A DNA stretch of 64,000 bases from Armatimonadota bacterium (GCA_013359125.1 JABWCR010000015.1:1-64000), one strand, 5' to 3'; counted from the first letter of the stretch, positions 32,923 to 42,157 are shown. Made by a program: numbers and translations. Notes: generated by a model not told the origin, from the letters alone.

Positions 32923-34295
32923 TCGTCGATGGCCGAGGCCAGCGCCGTAATGCTGGCCTTGGCATCCCCAAACAGCATGATCGTGTTGGGCGCGTAGTAG
33001 AGTTCGTTATCGACGCCCGCATAGCCCGTGCCCATGCCGCGCTTGCAGATCACGCACGCTCGCGCTTTGTCGGCATCCAAGATTGGCATCCCGTAGAGCG
33101 GGCTGCTCTGGTCGTGCCGCGCGGCCGGGTTGACCACGTCGTTGGCGCCGATCACCAGCGCGACATCGGTTTCGGGAAACTCGGGGTTGATCTCTTCCAA
33201 GTCGGCCAATTGCTCGTATGGGGTTCCTGCTTCGGCCAACAGTACGTTCATATGTCCTGGCATTCGCCCGGCAACGGGATGAATGGCGTACTTGACAACC
33301 ACGCCCCGCTTTGCCAGTTTGTTGGCCAGCTCTTTTACAGCATGTTGCGCTTGCGCCGTCGCCATGCCGTAGCCTGGGATGACGATCACTTTGTTGGCGT
33401 TCGCAAGCATCAAGGCCACGTCTTCGGCGCCGTAACTGCGCACGGCTCGCTCGACCGCCTTGGCTTGCTCGGCAGCGGGGCCAGCACCCAAAGCGCCAAA
33501 AAAGACGTTCTCCAGAGAGCGATTCATTGCGGCGCACATCTGAAGGGTTAGGATCAGTCCGCTCGCGCCAACCAGCGCGCCGCCGATGAGCAAGGCGTTG
33601 TTCTCTAACATGAAGCCCGCCAGGCCTGCTGCCAAACCGGTGAAGGAATTGAGCAAGGAGATGACGACCGGCATGTCTGCGCCGCCCACCGGCAGCACAA
33701 ACGTAACGCCCATCGCCAGCGCGGCTCCTGTTAGCCAAAGAAAGAGTGGAAGATTGCCTATACCGACCGCGATCTGGACGGCGATAGCCCCGGTGGCCAT
33801 CAACAACCCAAGATTGATCAGTTTTTGGCCCGGCAGGAAGATGGGGCGACCGGTCATCAGCTCTTGAAGTTTGGCAAACGCGACCAAATTGCCCGAGAAC
33901 GAGACCCCGCCAATGATGGCGCTGAGGACGCCCGTAACGGTGTGCAGGGCGCTGGCTTCGACCGCAGACGCAAACTCCATAATGGCCACCAAGGCCACCG
34001 CGCCGCCGCCCACGCCGTTAAACAAGGCGACCATTTGCGGCATAGCGGTCATTTGCACGCGCCTGGCCGAGATCCAACCGACCGCGGCGCCTGCTCCCAG
34101 AGCCGCTCCGATCCAGGCATAGGTTTCGATTCTCGGATGGAATATCGTGGCCACGACCGCCGCCGTCATGCCAAAGGCCGCCACTTGGTTGCCCAGTCGC
34201 GCCCGTTTAGGCGCGTTAAGAAACTTGATGCCGAGGATGAAGCAAACGGCCGATAGGAGATAGGTCAAATCGATCCAGATCGGGACTTGCGGCAT
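32916..34295 (-). CDS. pntB: NAD(P) transhydrogenase subunit beta
   Basis: Forms the membrane and NADP(H)-binding part (domains II and III) of the proton-translocating transhydrogenase, which uses the proton gradient to make NADPH from NADH. The 459 residues contain eight or so TM helices up to about residue 260, then the dIII Rossmann domain with VIPGYGMATAQAQHAVKEL near 310, VAGRMPGHMNVLLAEA and VIGANDVVNPAA. ATG 34295 is chosen over longer in-frame starts because it is 1 nt from the pntAB stop. Last gene of the minus-strand run. Confidence 0.95.
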   Translation of the reverse strand: MPQVPIWIDLTYLLSAVCFILGIKFLNAPKRARLGNQVAAFGMTAAVVATIFHPRIETYAWIGAALGAGAAVGWISARRVQMTAMPQMVALFNGVGGGAVALVAIMEFASAVEASALHTVTGVLSAIIGGVSFSGNLVAFAKLQELMTGRPIFLPGQKLINLGLLMATGAIAVQIAVGIGNLPLFLWLTGAALAMGVTFVLPVGGADMPVVISLLNSFTGLAAGLAGFMLENNALLIGGALVGASGLILTLQMCAAMNRSLENVFFGALGAGPAAEQAKAVERAVRSYGAEDVALMLANANKVIVIPGYGMATAQAQHAVKELANKLAKRGVVVKYAIHPVAGRMPGHMNVLLAEAGTPYEQLADLEEINPEFPETDVALVIGANDVVNPAARHDQSSPLYGMPILDADKARACVICKRGMGTGYAGVDNELYYAPNTIMLFGDAKASITALASAIDDY

Positions 34296-34296
34296 C

Positions 34297-34581
34297 CTAT
34301 TTACCCGGCCCCTTTTTGAACATTTCGAGCATCCGGTCGGTAACTGCAAAGCCGCCGACCACGTTCAATGCGCCGAAGAAGACCGCAACCGCGCCGACCG
34401 CGATCCAGACAGGCTCTTTCGCCTCTCCCAGCACGATCATTGCACCGACCAAAATCACGCCATGAATGGCGTTCGTGGCCGACATCAACGGCGTGTGCAG
34501 GGTGGGCGGCACTTTGGAGATCAACTCCAGTCCTACAGCCACCGCCAAAATGAAAATAGCAAGGATCGCGATCAGGCTCAC
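34297..34581 (-). CDS. pntAB: NAD(P) transhydrogenase subunit alpha, membrane part
   Basis: The small 94-residue membrane subunit found in three-gene transhydrogenases, equivalent to the C-terminal TM part of E. coli PntA. It has three hydrophobic helices and the family stretch TLHTPLMSATNAIHGVILVGA (positions about 27-47). It overlaps the pntAA stop by 4 nt and is followed at once by pntB. Confidence 0.93.
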   Translation of the reverse strand: MSLIAILAIFILAVAVGLELISKVPPTLHTPLMSATNAIHGVILVGAMIVLGEAKEPVWIAVGAVAVFFGALNVVGGFAVTDRMLEMFKKGPGK

Positions 34582-35714
34582 GCTCTGCCTCCTCTTTCTA
34601 ACGCGATGCGTGTGGCCTCGTGCACGGGCTTGCCCTGGCGGATGGCCATCGAATCGCGCACGATCGGGTCCTCTAAATCAAGCTCGGAAGCGTCCAATTT
34701 GAACACGTGCAGTACAAAACTGACCACGTTTCGCGAGTACATTTGAGTCGAATGGTGTGCCAGTTCGCTCGGGAGGTTGGTCGGCCCCAGGATGCTGACG
34801 CCCTCCGCAACGATGCTCTCTCCCGGCCTTGTCAACTCGCAATTGCCTCCGTTCACCGCCGCTACGTCGACGATCAGGCTGCCCTTTGGCATCAGCTTCA
34901 CCATCTCGGCCGTTATCAGCACCGGCGCGGGCCTGTCCGGCACCAGCGCCGTCGTAATGAGGGCGTCGGTCTTGGGCAGTCGTTGCGCGATCGCCTCCAA
35001 CTCGCGACGATGCGTGTCCGTAGAGACCTCCTTTGCGTAGCCGCCTGCGTCTTCGGACTCTTCGGGCGACAAACCCAAATCGACAAACCTGGCGCCCAAA
35101 CTCTCGACCTGTTCCTTCACTATCGGACGAACGTCGAACGCCTCGACAACCGCGCCCAATCTGCGGCAGGTCGCGATGGCTTGGAGCCCGGCCACTCCCG
35201 CGCCTATCACGAACACCCTTGCCGGGGCGATGCTGCCCGCCGCCGTCATCAGCATCGGAAAGAACTTGGGCAGGTGGTTGGCCGCCAACAGCGCCGCGCG
35301 ATAGCCCGCCGCACTGCTCATCGAACTGAGCGCGTCCATGCTCTGCGCGCGAGAGATGCGCGGCACCAAAGACATCGAGAAGACCGTGGCGCCCGCATCG
35401 GCCAGCGCCTTGATCGAACTGAGGTTGGACAAAGGCAGTTGAAACGAAACCGTCGAGGCTCTCGGTTTGAGCAGCTGCGCTTCTTCCGGCGTCGGCTCGT
35501 TGACTTTGAGCGCCAAGTCGGCAATGGGCCAGATCGAATCGGCCAGATTGGCGCCGGCCCCGATGTATAGTTCATCTTCAAATCCGGCTTCTTCGCCCAA
35601 TCCAGGCTCTATGACGACTTCGAAGCCCTTGCCGACGAGCGAGCGAACCCCTTCTGGCGTTAGCGCGGCTCGCCGCTCGCCAGGACGGTTCTCCTTCGCT
35701 GCGCCGACGATCAC
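34578..35714 (-). CDS. pntAA: NAD(P) transhydrogenase subunit alpha, NAD-binding part
   Basis: A 378-residue cytoplasmic domain I that binds NAD(H). The alanine dehydrogenase/PNT N-domain starts IVGAAKENRPGERRAALTP, and the Rossmann NAD site FVIGAGVAGLQAIATCRRLGA sits near residue 171. SGYAKE-type loop residues (GGYAKEVS near 227) are present. GTG 35714 follows the stop of the small secreted-protein gene by 3 nt. The split pntAA/pntAB/pntB form matches that of Rhodospirillum and Thermus rather than E. coli. Confidence 0.94.
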   Translation of the reverse strand: MIVGAAKENRPGERRAALTPEGVRSLVGKGFEVVIEPGLGEEAGFEDELYIGAGANLADSIWPIADLALKVNEPTPEEAQLLKPRASTVSFQLPLSNLSSIKALADAGATVFSMSLVPRISRAQSMDALSSMSSAAGYRAALLAANHLPKFFPMLMTAAGSIAPARVFVIGAGVAGLQAIATCRRLGAVVEAFDVRPIVKEQVESLGARFVDLGLSPEESEDAGGYAKEVSTDTHRRELEAIAQRLPKTDALITTALVPDRPAPVLITAEMVKLMPKGSLIVDVAAVNGGNCELTRPGESIVAEGVSILGPTNLPSELAHHSTQMYSRNVVSFVLHVFKLDASELDLEDPIVRDSMAIRQGKPVHEATRIALERGGRA

Positions 35715-35717
35715 TCT

Positions 35718-36038
35718 TTAAGGCGCCTTCCAGGTCGGCTTGTCGTACGGATCGACGAACACGATATGCGGCTCGCCTTTCTCGTTCAGCGTCCACCAGG
35801 CGCGGGCTTTCTTTTCCTTATCAAAGAAAAAGAGGATGGGATCGCCAAACGAGTTGCTCAACTCGGCGCGAACAGCGCCATCCTTGTCTTCCAAGACAAA
35901 CTTGTTGGCGCTGACGATCTTCTCGCGCTTGCCTTGCGCGTCCACCGCCGAGGGCGCCAAACGAACGGCTGCAAAACCGCCCAAGAATGCAAAGAGCGAG
36001 GTCAGCGCCGCCAACGTTACAAACTGTATCCGGCTCAT
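35718..36038 (-). CDS. Small exported protein of unknown function
   Basis: A 106-residue protein with an N-terminal signal or anchor (FVTLAALTSLFAFLGGFAAV). A short beta-rich body follows with the repeating pattern KFVLEDKDGAVRAELS and ILFFFDKEKKARAWWTL, the A-x-L/G-x-L-x-L-x-D rhythm seen in small secreted proteins of several environmental phyla. It sits between the DUF1080 and pntAA genes with 3-nt gaps on both sides, so it is co-transcribed, but no role in either pathway is evident. Confidence 0.75.
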   Translation of the reverse strand: MSRIQFVTLAALTSLFAFLGGFAAVRLAPSAVDAQGKREKIVSANKFVLEDKDGAVRAELSNSFGDPILFFFDKEKKARAWWTLNEKGEPHIVFVDPYDKPTWKAP

Positions 36039-36041
36039 AGC

Positions 36042-36704
36042 TTAGTTCCTGATGGGTCGAATCTCGATGTTGCGGAAGTGGATCTCGGCGCCTTCGGACT
36101 GGAGCGCAATTTTGCCCGGGATGACTTCGGCGCCCTTGCCTTCGTTCACCAGTTCGCCGTTCACCTTCAGCGTTACCTTGTCGCCGTCTACGATGATTTC
36201 GTAGTGGTTCCACTCGCCCGCCGCCTTTTCGTTGGTCTTCATGCGGACTCGATTGTTGGGCGCGCCTTTGTTGATGCGGCCTTCGTCGGTCTCCAGTTTC
36301 GCCCCGTCAATGAGCCAGAAATCGCCCGCGTGCTTGCTATAGAGCTGAGCCTCGATGCTTTTCGGCCAGATCTTGTGCGGTTCTTGAACCCTCAGCAACA
36401 CGCCGCTATTGCCTTCGTGCTTGGTAACCGGGCTCCAGCGCCACTCCAGAGTCAAGATAAAACTCGTGTAGTTTTGGTTGGTGTAGATGTAGCCTGCCGG
36501 CGTACCCTTGCAGACAATGATGCCCTGCTGTGGATCGACCGACCAGACATCTTCCATCTTCAAGTTCTTGTCTGACAGGAGGAAGTTCCATCCGGCCATG
36601 TCCTTTCCGTTGAACAGTTTCGTCTTGGGGCCAACGCGCGGGTCTGTTTGCGCCATAGAGCCAACGGCCAACAGTGCCACGACTGCCCATATCGCCTTTT
36701 TCAT
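36042..36704 (-). CDS. Exported DUF1080 (3-keto-disaccharide hydrolase-like) protein
   Basis: A 220-residue secreted concanavalin-like domain. It has the signal peptide MKKAIWAVVALLAVGSMAQ and DUF1080 hallmarks: KLFNGKDMAGWNFLL, FILTLEWRWSP, NSGVLLRV, WNHYEIIVDGDKVTLKVNG and the C-terminal GAEIHFRNIEIRPI. The family is now linked to hydrolysis of 3-keto-glycosides. Two Gfo/Idh/MocA oxidoreductase genes lie directly upstream with 16-nt gaps, the typical partners for oxidising a sugar to the 3-keto form. GGAGGGAAA precedes the ATG. Confidence 0.9.
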   Translation of the reverse strand: MKKAIWAVVALLAVGSMAQTDPRVGPKTKLFNGKDMAGWNFLLSDKNLKMEDVWSVDPQQGIIVCKGTPAGYIYTNQNYTSFILTLEWRWSPVTKHEGNSGVLLRVQEPHKIWPKSIEAQLYSKHAGDFWLIDGAKLETDEGRINKGAPNNRVRMKTNEKAAGEWNHYEIIVDGDKVTLKVNGELVNEGKGAEVIPGKIALQSEGAEIHFRNIEIRPIRN

Positions 36705-36720
36705 CGCCTTTCCCTCCGGG

Positions 36721-37968
36721 TTAGGTCAATTGAGTTACGCCAGGTATCGCAACGGCCTCGACAGGCATCGGGCCAAACGCTAAACCGTTCTTGGTGAGAT
36801 CGAGCTTCGAGTTAAGCGCCTGTTCCCAAGCGATCTCTTTGCCGGTATAGGCCGCCATTCTTCCCATGATCGCGGTCAGAGTGCTTTCGGCCACCGTTCG
36901 ACCTTCGTTGAGCGGACTGCCCGAACGGATGCTGGCGACCAAGTCCTTGTGCTCTTGAACGTAAGGGTTGGGGTTGTCGCCCTGGAACCGCCACGAGTTT
37001 TCGCCGCGAATCGAGCCGCCCGGATCGCAAACGCCCTTGTCGCCGATCAGAAACTCGCTGACGCGGCTGGCACAGTTATCGATCTGCCGGCACGTGCTCA
37101 ACATCCTCATGCCATCGGCATATTCGTACTCTATGGTGAAGTGATCGTAGATATGGCCGTACTTTTCGTCCGTTCTGGCCTGTCGGCCTCCCGAGCCGAT
37201 GCACTTGACCGGGTGGCCGTTCATCGCCCAGTTGATCACGTCGATGTTGTGGATGTGCTGCTCGACGATATGGTCTCCCGAAAGCCAAGCGAAGTAGAGC
37301 CAGTTTCGGATTTGATACTCCGTGTCGCTCCATTCGGGCTTGCGGCCATGATGCCAAAGTCCGCCCTGGTTCCAATAGCATTGAGCGGATGCGATCTTTC
37401 CGATTGCGCCGTCGTGCACGCGCTTCATCGTCTCAAGGTAGGAGCGTTGGTGCCGTCGCTGAGTGCCGGCCACCACGCCCAACTTCTTCTGAGCGGCCAT
37501 CTCTGACGCCGCCAAAACCATCCGCACGCCGGTTGGACAGACCGCTACAGGCTTCTCCATGAACACGTGCTTTCCGGCCTCGACCGCAGCCTTAAAATGC
37601 TCCGGTCGGAATCCAGGAGGAGCGGCCAAGATCACAATGTCTACGCCCGAGTTGATCACCTGTTTATAGGCATCGAACCCGACGAACTGACGGCTGGCAG
37701 GCACATTGACCCGTGCGCCCAAGTCGGCCAGATTGCCCAGCGCGCCGCGCATTCGGTCGGCAAACAGGTCGCCGACCGACCAGATGATCGTGCCCGAATC
37801 GGCCTCGATAATGTCTCTCGCGGCGCCGGTTCCGCGCCCGCCCGATCCAATCAAGCCTACTTTGAGCTGCGAGGTCGGCTGGGCATGAACCCCCAAAGGA
37901 ATAACCGACAAGGCGGCAACGGTCGCAGCGCCCCGGACAAACTCTCGACGACTGATCTCTCTGTTCAT
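36721..37968 (-). CDS. Gfo/Idh/MocA family oxidoreductase with Tat signal
   Basis: A 415-residue NAD(P)-dependent sugar oxidoreductase. The twin-arginine signal is MNREISRREFVRGAATVAA, so it is probably exported folded with its cofactor. The Rossmann motif VGLIGSGGRGTGAARDI is near residue 37. Catalytic EKPVAVCPTGVRM (near 138) contains the conserved Glu-Lys-Pro, and WWD-like and His-rich elements follow (GDHIVEQHIHNIDVINW near 231). It is a clear paralogue of the next upstream gene. Signal and context point to oxidation of a sugar outside the cytoplasm. Confidence 0.92.
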   Translation of the reverse strand: MNREISRREFVRGAATVAALSVIPLGVHAQPTSQLKVGLIGSGGRGTGAARDIIEADSGTIIWSVGDLFADRMRGALGNLADLGARVNVPASRQFVGFDAYKQVINSGVDIVILAAPPGFRPEHFKAAVEAGKHVFMEKPVAVCPTGVRMVLAASEMAAQKKLGVVAGTQRRHQRSYLETMKRVHDGAIGKIASAQCYWNQGGLWHHGRKPEWSDTEYQIRNWLYFAWLSGDHIVEQHIHNIDVINWAMNGHPVKCIGSGGRQARTDEKYGHIYDHFTIEYEYADGMRMLSTCRQIDNCASRVSEFLIGDKGVCDPGGSIRGENSWRFQGDNPNPYVQEHKDLVASIRSGSPLNEGRTVAESTLTAIMGRMAAYTGKEIAWEQALNSKLDLTKNGLAFGPMPVEAVAIPGVTQLT

Positions 37969-37984
37969 CTTCTCACCTCTCCGC

Positions 37985-39193
37985 CTATACCAGCGCCGTC
38001 TTGCCAGGGATGGCTATCGGCTCGGAATCGATCGGACCAAATGCGTTTACGTCTCTCATCAGGTTCAGTTGGGAGTTCATCGCCTGCTCCCAAGTTACTT
38101 CTTGGCCGGTATAGGCCGACATTCGGCCCATGATGCCGGTCAGCGTGCTCTCGGCCACTTGGACGCCCTCGTTCAGGGGTTTGCCCGCTCGAAGGCTTGC
38201 GATAAAGTCGGCATGTTCTTGGACGTACATGTTGTGCGGGCCTTGGAACCGCCAGTTTGTTTCGCCTCGTATCCATCCCCACGGACAGGACGTGCCCTTT
38301 GTACCGACCACATGGTCGGTAACGCGGGATTGGGTATTGTCCATCTGTCGGCACATGCTGACCCACTTCACATTGTTTGGATAGTCGTACAGAGTTGTAA
38401 AGTGGTCGTAGATATGACCGTACTTGGGATCGACGCGCTTTTGCCGACCGCCCATAGCCAGGGCTTTTTCGGGATGGCCGTTCATCACCCAGCACATCAC
38501 GTCGATGTTGTGCACGTGCTGTTCGATGATGTGGTCGCCCGCCAGCCAATTGAAGTAGAGCCAGTTTCGAATCTGGAACTCGGCGTCCGTCCAGTCGGGC
38601 TTGCGGCCATGGTGCCAAAGCTCCCCTGTCAGGTAGTAGATCTGTCCCGCCAGAATGTCGCCGATCGCGCCGTCGTGAATCCGCTTGATCGTTTCGACAA
38701 ACCTAGGATCGTGGCGATATTGAGTGCCCGCCAAGACGCCTAAGCCCTTGGCCGAGGCCATCTTCGAGGTCTCGATAAAGTGGCGGATGCCAGTGGGACA
38801 GACGGCTACCGGCTTTTCGACAAAGATGTGCTTGCCGGCCTCGATCGCTGCTCTTGCTTGGATCGGTCGGAACCCGGGCGGGGTGGCGAACAAGACATAG
38901 TGCACGTCGGACGCGATGACCTTTTTGTAGGCGTCAAAGCCGACAAAGCATCGGTCGTCGGTAACGTTGAATCGCGCTCCTAGTCCCTTCAGATTCTCTC
39001 GGCTGGAATCGAGCCGATCTTTGAACAGATCGCCCATCGCATAGATTTCGACGCCCTCTGCCGCTTCGACCGCGTTGGACGCTGCGCCTGTGCCCCTTCC
39101 GCCGCAGCCCACCAGCCCGACGCGAATCACATCGGAGCCAAAAACGTGCGCATTAGAGGGCAAGGCCATGTTGCTTTTCGTTTCATTGCTCAT
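37985..39193 (-). CDS. Gfo/Idh/MocA family oxidoreductase, no Tat signal
   Basis: A 402-residue paralogue of the adjacent gene, with the same core: VGLVGCGGRGTGAASNAVE (near 26), FVEKPVAVCPTGI (near 124) and GDHIIEQHVHNIDVMCW (near 217). It lacks the twin-arginine leader (it starts MSNETKSNMALPSNAHVFG), so it is predicted cytoplasmic unless the true start differs. GGAG precedes the ATG by about 9 nt. This is the first gene of a seven-gene minus-strand run ending at pntB. Tandem duplication followed by relocation of one copy is the simplest history. Confidence 0.9.
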   Translation of the reverse strand: MSNETKSNMALPSNAHVFGSDVIRVGLVGCGGRGTGAASNAVEAAEGVEIYAMGDLFKDRLDSSRENLKGLGARFNVTDDRCFVGFDAYKKVIASDVHYVLFATPPGFRPIQARAAIEAGKHIFVEKPVAVCPTGIRHFIETSKMASAKGLGVLAGTQYRHDPRFVETIKRIHDGAIGDILAGQIYYLTGELWHHGRKPDWTDAEFQIRNWLYFNWLAGDHIIEQHVHNIDVMCWVMNGHPEKALAMGGRQKRVDPKYGHIYDHFTTLYDYPNNVKWVSMCRQMDNTQSRVTDHVVGTKGTSCPWGWIRGETNWRFQGPHNMYVQEHADFIASLRAGKPLNEGVQVAESTLTGIMGRMSAYTGQEVTWEQAMNSQLNLMRDVNAFGPIDSEPIAIPGKTALV

Positions 39194-39250
39194 CGGATCA
39201 GTCTCCTGTGCCGCCTTATTTCTACGTCGGGCGCCGCAATCCCTGCATGG

Positions 39251-40906
39251 TTAGGCAGATTTTGGAAAATCAAGAGAGGCTCGAGTCTTTCCGTTCTCTG
39301 CAGTCAGCAAGAATCGCCCGCCCAGGGTGCCTCGGGCAAGGTTGTCCACTATTCGCAGTCCCAGCGTTTTTAACTCCGTCGGATCGACCTGCCCCACTTC
39401 TCGACCATCATTGACCACGTCGATCACGATGCGGCCTCCGCTGTTTTTGATCGCCACTTCGATCGATCCTGTCGATGCATCGCCAAACCCATGCTCCATA
39501 GCGTTCTGGATCAACTCGTTCAGTATCAGGGCCACTGCAGTGGCCTGTTGAGTGGGCAACAGCGCATCGTCGCCCACAACGCTCGTTTTAAACTGGCTGC
39601 CTTCGGACGCAAGCGCCTGATGAACGTTGTAGAGGATGCTCGATGCGACCTTGCGCGCGCTGACGGTATCCAGGTCCTCTCTCGACAAGAGTTCGTGCAC
39701 CGACGCGATGGCCAAGATGCGGCGCAGGCAATCGTTGATCACCTCTTCGGCGTTCTTAGCGGACATTGAACCTAATTGCAGGCGCAAAAGGCTCGCGATC
39801 TGCTGAAGGTTGTTCTTGACGCGATGATGCATCTCTTGCAGGATCGCGCTCCGCATCATCAGTTTGGCGTGCTCGATGGCCAATGCTGCCTGATTGGCGA
39901 CGGCCTCCAAAGTCGCAATTTCGTCCTCGCCAAAGACGTGAGGGCGCTCGGTATAACAGCTCAGCACCCCGACCGCCGACTCTCTGCCTCGGATCGGAAC
40001 GCAGGCTACGGAGACCAATCCCTCGCGCCTTGCGATCTCCGGAAAACGGTACTCAGGGTGCTCGCGCACGTCCAGCACGGTTATTGCCCGGTTCTCGGCG
40101 ACCGCTTGCCCAGCGATGCTCTCGCCCAGTTTGCCCGGCGGCTTGGCGCGATATTCAGGGCTGACCGCCTGAGTCGCCTTTAGGATCAGTTCGCGGCTCT
40201 CCTCATCGACGATCCGAACGTTGACGACCTTGTAACCCATCGTCTGGGCGGTCATGTTGACCAAAAGCTGCAGAATCTCTTCCAGATAGACCTGAGAAGT
40301 GATGCTGCGGCTCACTTCAGACAGGGTTACGATCTGCATGGCCTGTTGTCGCAATCGGCGCATTTGCCGCAAGTGGTCGATCGCTCCGGCTAGATGGTTT
40401 GCAATGCCGGACAGCAACCGCACATGATTCATGCTGTATTCGTGAGGCTCTCGCGTGCGGACGTTGATGACGCCGATGGCCTCGCCTTTGGCTTCCAACG
40501 GCACCGAGAGCATGCTGCGATAGTTCTGTTCTTGCAGATAGGGGTTCTCTTTGAACCTCGGATCGGTGTTGGCTTGATCGGGCACGGCAACGTGCTGCCG
40601 TTTCTCCGCCACCCAGCCGGTAATGCCCTCGCCCACCTTGAGGCGCACATTGTCGACGAACACTTGATCGTCCCCGGTCGCCGCCCGCAGCACGAGTTCG
40701 TCCTTGGTTTCGTTGAATAGAAAGACGTGGCAAACCTCGGTATCGGTGATGCGCATAGCGATCTCTGCGATGGATTGCAGTATCTGAGGCGTGGCGAGCG
40801 CCGAACCGGTCGCCTCCGAAATGCGCCTCAAAGCCTCGATCTCGGCCTCCTGATCGGCGATCTGAGCCTTAAGCTGCGCTATAGTGGCTTCTTGGCTTTC
40901 GGCCAT
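39251..40906 (-). CDS. GAF-domain sensor histidine kinase (HisKA_2 type)
   Basis: A 551-residue cytoplasmic kinase without TM helices. A short N-terminal coiled coil (about 1-30) precedes GAF domain 1 (about 35-175), GAF domain 2 (about 200-345), a HisKA_2 dimerisation region with phospho-acceptor His in EMHHRVKNNLQQIASLL near residue 358, and an HATPase domain (about 445-548; LILNELIQNAMEHGF N-box). This kinase type is common in light, redox or stress signalling. No response regulator is adjacent, so it is an orphan here. Its ATG follows the HEAT-like gene stop directly (TAAATG). Confidence 0.92.
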   Translation of the reverse strand: MAESQEATIAQLKAQIADQEAEIEALRRISEATGSALATPQILQSIAEIAMRITDTEVCHVFLFNETKDELVLRAATGDDQVFVDNVRLKVGEGITGWVAEKRQHVAVPDQANTDPRFKENPYLQEQNYRSMLSVPLEAKGEAIGVINVRTREPHEYSMNHVRLLSGIANHLAGAIDHLRQMRRLRQQAMQIVTLSEVSRSITSQVYLEEILQLLVNMTAQTMGYKVVNVRIVDEESRELILKATQAVSPEYRAKPPGKLGESIAGQAVAENRAITVLDVREHPEYRFPEIARREGLVSVACVPIRGRESAVGVLSCYTERPHVFGEDEIATLEAVANQAALAIEHAKLMMRSAILQEMHHRVKNNLQQIASLLRLQLGSMSAKNAEEVINDCLRRILAIASVHELLSREDLDTVSARKVASSILYNVHQALASEGSQFKTSVVGDDALLPTQQATAVALILNELIQNAMEHGFGDASTGSIEVAIKNSGGRIVIDVVNDGREVGQVDPTELKTLGLRIVDNLARGTLGGRFLLTAENGKTRASLDFPKSA

Positions 40907-42130
40907 TTAGGACTCCGGGTTGGCCTGGCGCAGAAGTTGATCCGATGGAAACTCATAGTCGCCGTCGGCGCTGCGCAATAGCGTTTCCTGCTCGTGCTCC
41001 GGGTCGGTCGCGCGCAGAAGCACCCGCTCGTCGGATCGGCCCGAAAGCCTCAATTGAAGCGCCGCCGCCGCCTGAGCGGCCAACTCTTTCATCCCTTCGG
41101 GGCGGCGCTTGTCCTTGGCAAACCGCTTGAGGGCTGCCAACGACTGCTCGTCGCCGATGAATGCCAGCGCATTGATCAGCGCGCGACGAAAGCCGTCGTT
41201 CTCGACATCCAATAGTTTCGATAGCGCTTTTGACTGTTCCGCGGTCAAGGCCGCGTCCTCGGGGCGCTTGACTCTAGTCAACAGCGGCTCCAACGACGCA
41301 ATAGCCATCTCGCGCAAGGCGGTTTGCTCGGTACAAAGCGCCAAAGGACCGATGGCCAGAGTCGTATCGAGCGAAAGCAGCGCCGAGGTGAACTTGGTGC
41401 GAGTGTTGGGCCATTGGCGAACGCTGGAGTGCCCCCAAGATTTGATAAGATTTCGCGCGATCCAAGCGATCAGCAGGCAGAAGGCCGCGTTTCTAAAAAT
41501 GATGGCGGCGGGATCGTCGACGCTGTTGCCCGCCGCATTTTGGGGGGACCACTGAATGCCGCTGAACAGCAGATAAATCCCGCCGATCGACAACAAGATA
41601 GGCCACATCGACCGCCTCCAGGGCTGTTCGGCCGCCTTTTCCCAATCGATCAGCGTCGAACCGATAGCGTTTGCCGCGCGGGTTTCTTTCAATGCCGCCA
41701 GTTGTGCGGCGGCACTGGCCGCGAGCGCCGCGCTCGGCCCTTCCAGGTGCTCGTATAGTATCGGCCTTGCGCGATAATCGTTCATCGCGGCCAAAAGTTC
41801 AGCGCCCTCCGCTAAGGCGAACAATCGCGGGCTGTGAGGCGGCTCGGCGCGACCGACCTTAAGCGAGGCCATTTTCTGCACTATCATGTCGCAAATCGCT
41901 TCCTGATTCGTCTCGACTTCGGCAAAACGCTGCAATGAGCGCAACGCGGCTTGGCGAACTTTCGCCCGGCTATGGTCTAGCCAATCGACCAGCCAGGGCA
42001 GACAGACGCGACCGACCGCGATCGCGTGATCGCTCGCATCCTCGGCGTTCCTCGAATCGAGAAACGCCTTGCGCAACATCCTGCGCTCGGAAGGATGCTT
42101 GAGCTTCCATTCCCACTTCTGCAAGTCCAA
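40907..42130 (-). CDS. HEAT-like repeat membrane protein of unknown function
   Basis: A 407-residue protein with HEAT-type helical repeats on both sides of a membrane region. N-terminal repeats (about 45-165) include LPWLVDWLDHSRAKVRQAALRSLQRFAE. Two TM helices lie at about 175-195 (MWPILLSIGGIYLLFSGIQW) and 212-230 (IIFRNAAFCLLIAWIARNL). More repeats follow to about 365, then a charged tail. The TTG start at 42130 follows AGGGGGG by about 9 nt and a -10 TATAAT at 42152-42157. It is co-transcribed with the GAF kinase, so it may be part of the same signalling route. Confidence 0.75.
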   Translation of the reverse strand: MDLQKWEWKLKHPSERRMLRKAFLDSRNAEDASDHAIAVGRVCLPWLVDWLDHSRAKVRQAALRSLQRFAEVETNQEAICDMIVQKMASLKVGRAEPPHSPRLFALAEGAELLAAMNDYRARPILYEHLEGPSAALAASAAAQLAALKETRAANAIGSTLIDWEKAAEQPWRRSMWPILLSIGGIYLLFSGIQWSPQNAAGNSVDDPAAIIFRNAAFCLLIAWIARNLIKSWGHSSVRQWPNTRTKFTSALLSLDTTLAIGPLALCTEQTALREMAIASLEPLLTRVKRPEDAALTAEQSKALSKLLDVENDGFRRALINALAFIGDEQSLAALKRFAKDKRRPEGMKELAAQAAAALQLRLSGRSDERVLLRATDPEHEQETLLRSADGDYEFPSDQLLRQANPES

Positions 42131-42151
42131 ATCCTGTTCCCCCCTAAAATA

Positions 42152-42157
42152 ATTATA
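42152..42157 (-). promoter_or_regulatory. -10 TATAAT upstream of the HEAT/kinase operon
   Basis: Minus-strand TATAAT 21 nt before the TTG start, with a G-rich ribosome site between them. The hexamer is preceded by GC instead of the usual GG. Confidence 0.45.

Noticed and set aside
34462-35570. Long plus-strand frames antisense to the pnt genes
   Set aside because: They are codon-mirror shadows of well-conserved transhydrogenase subunits.
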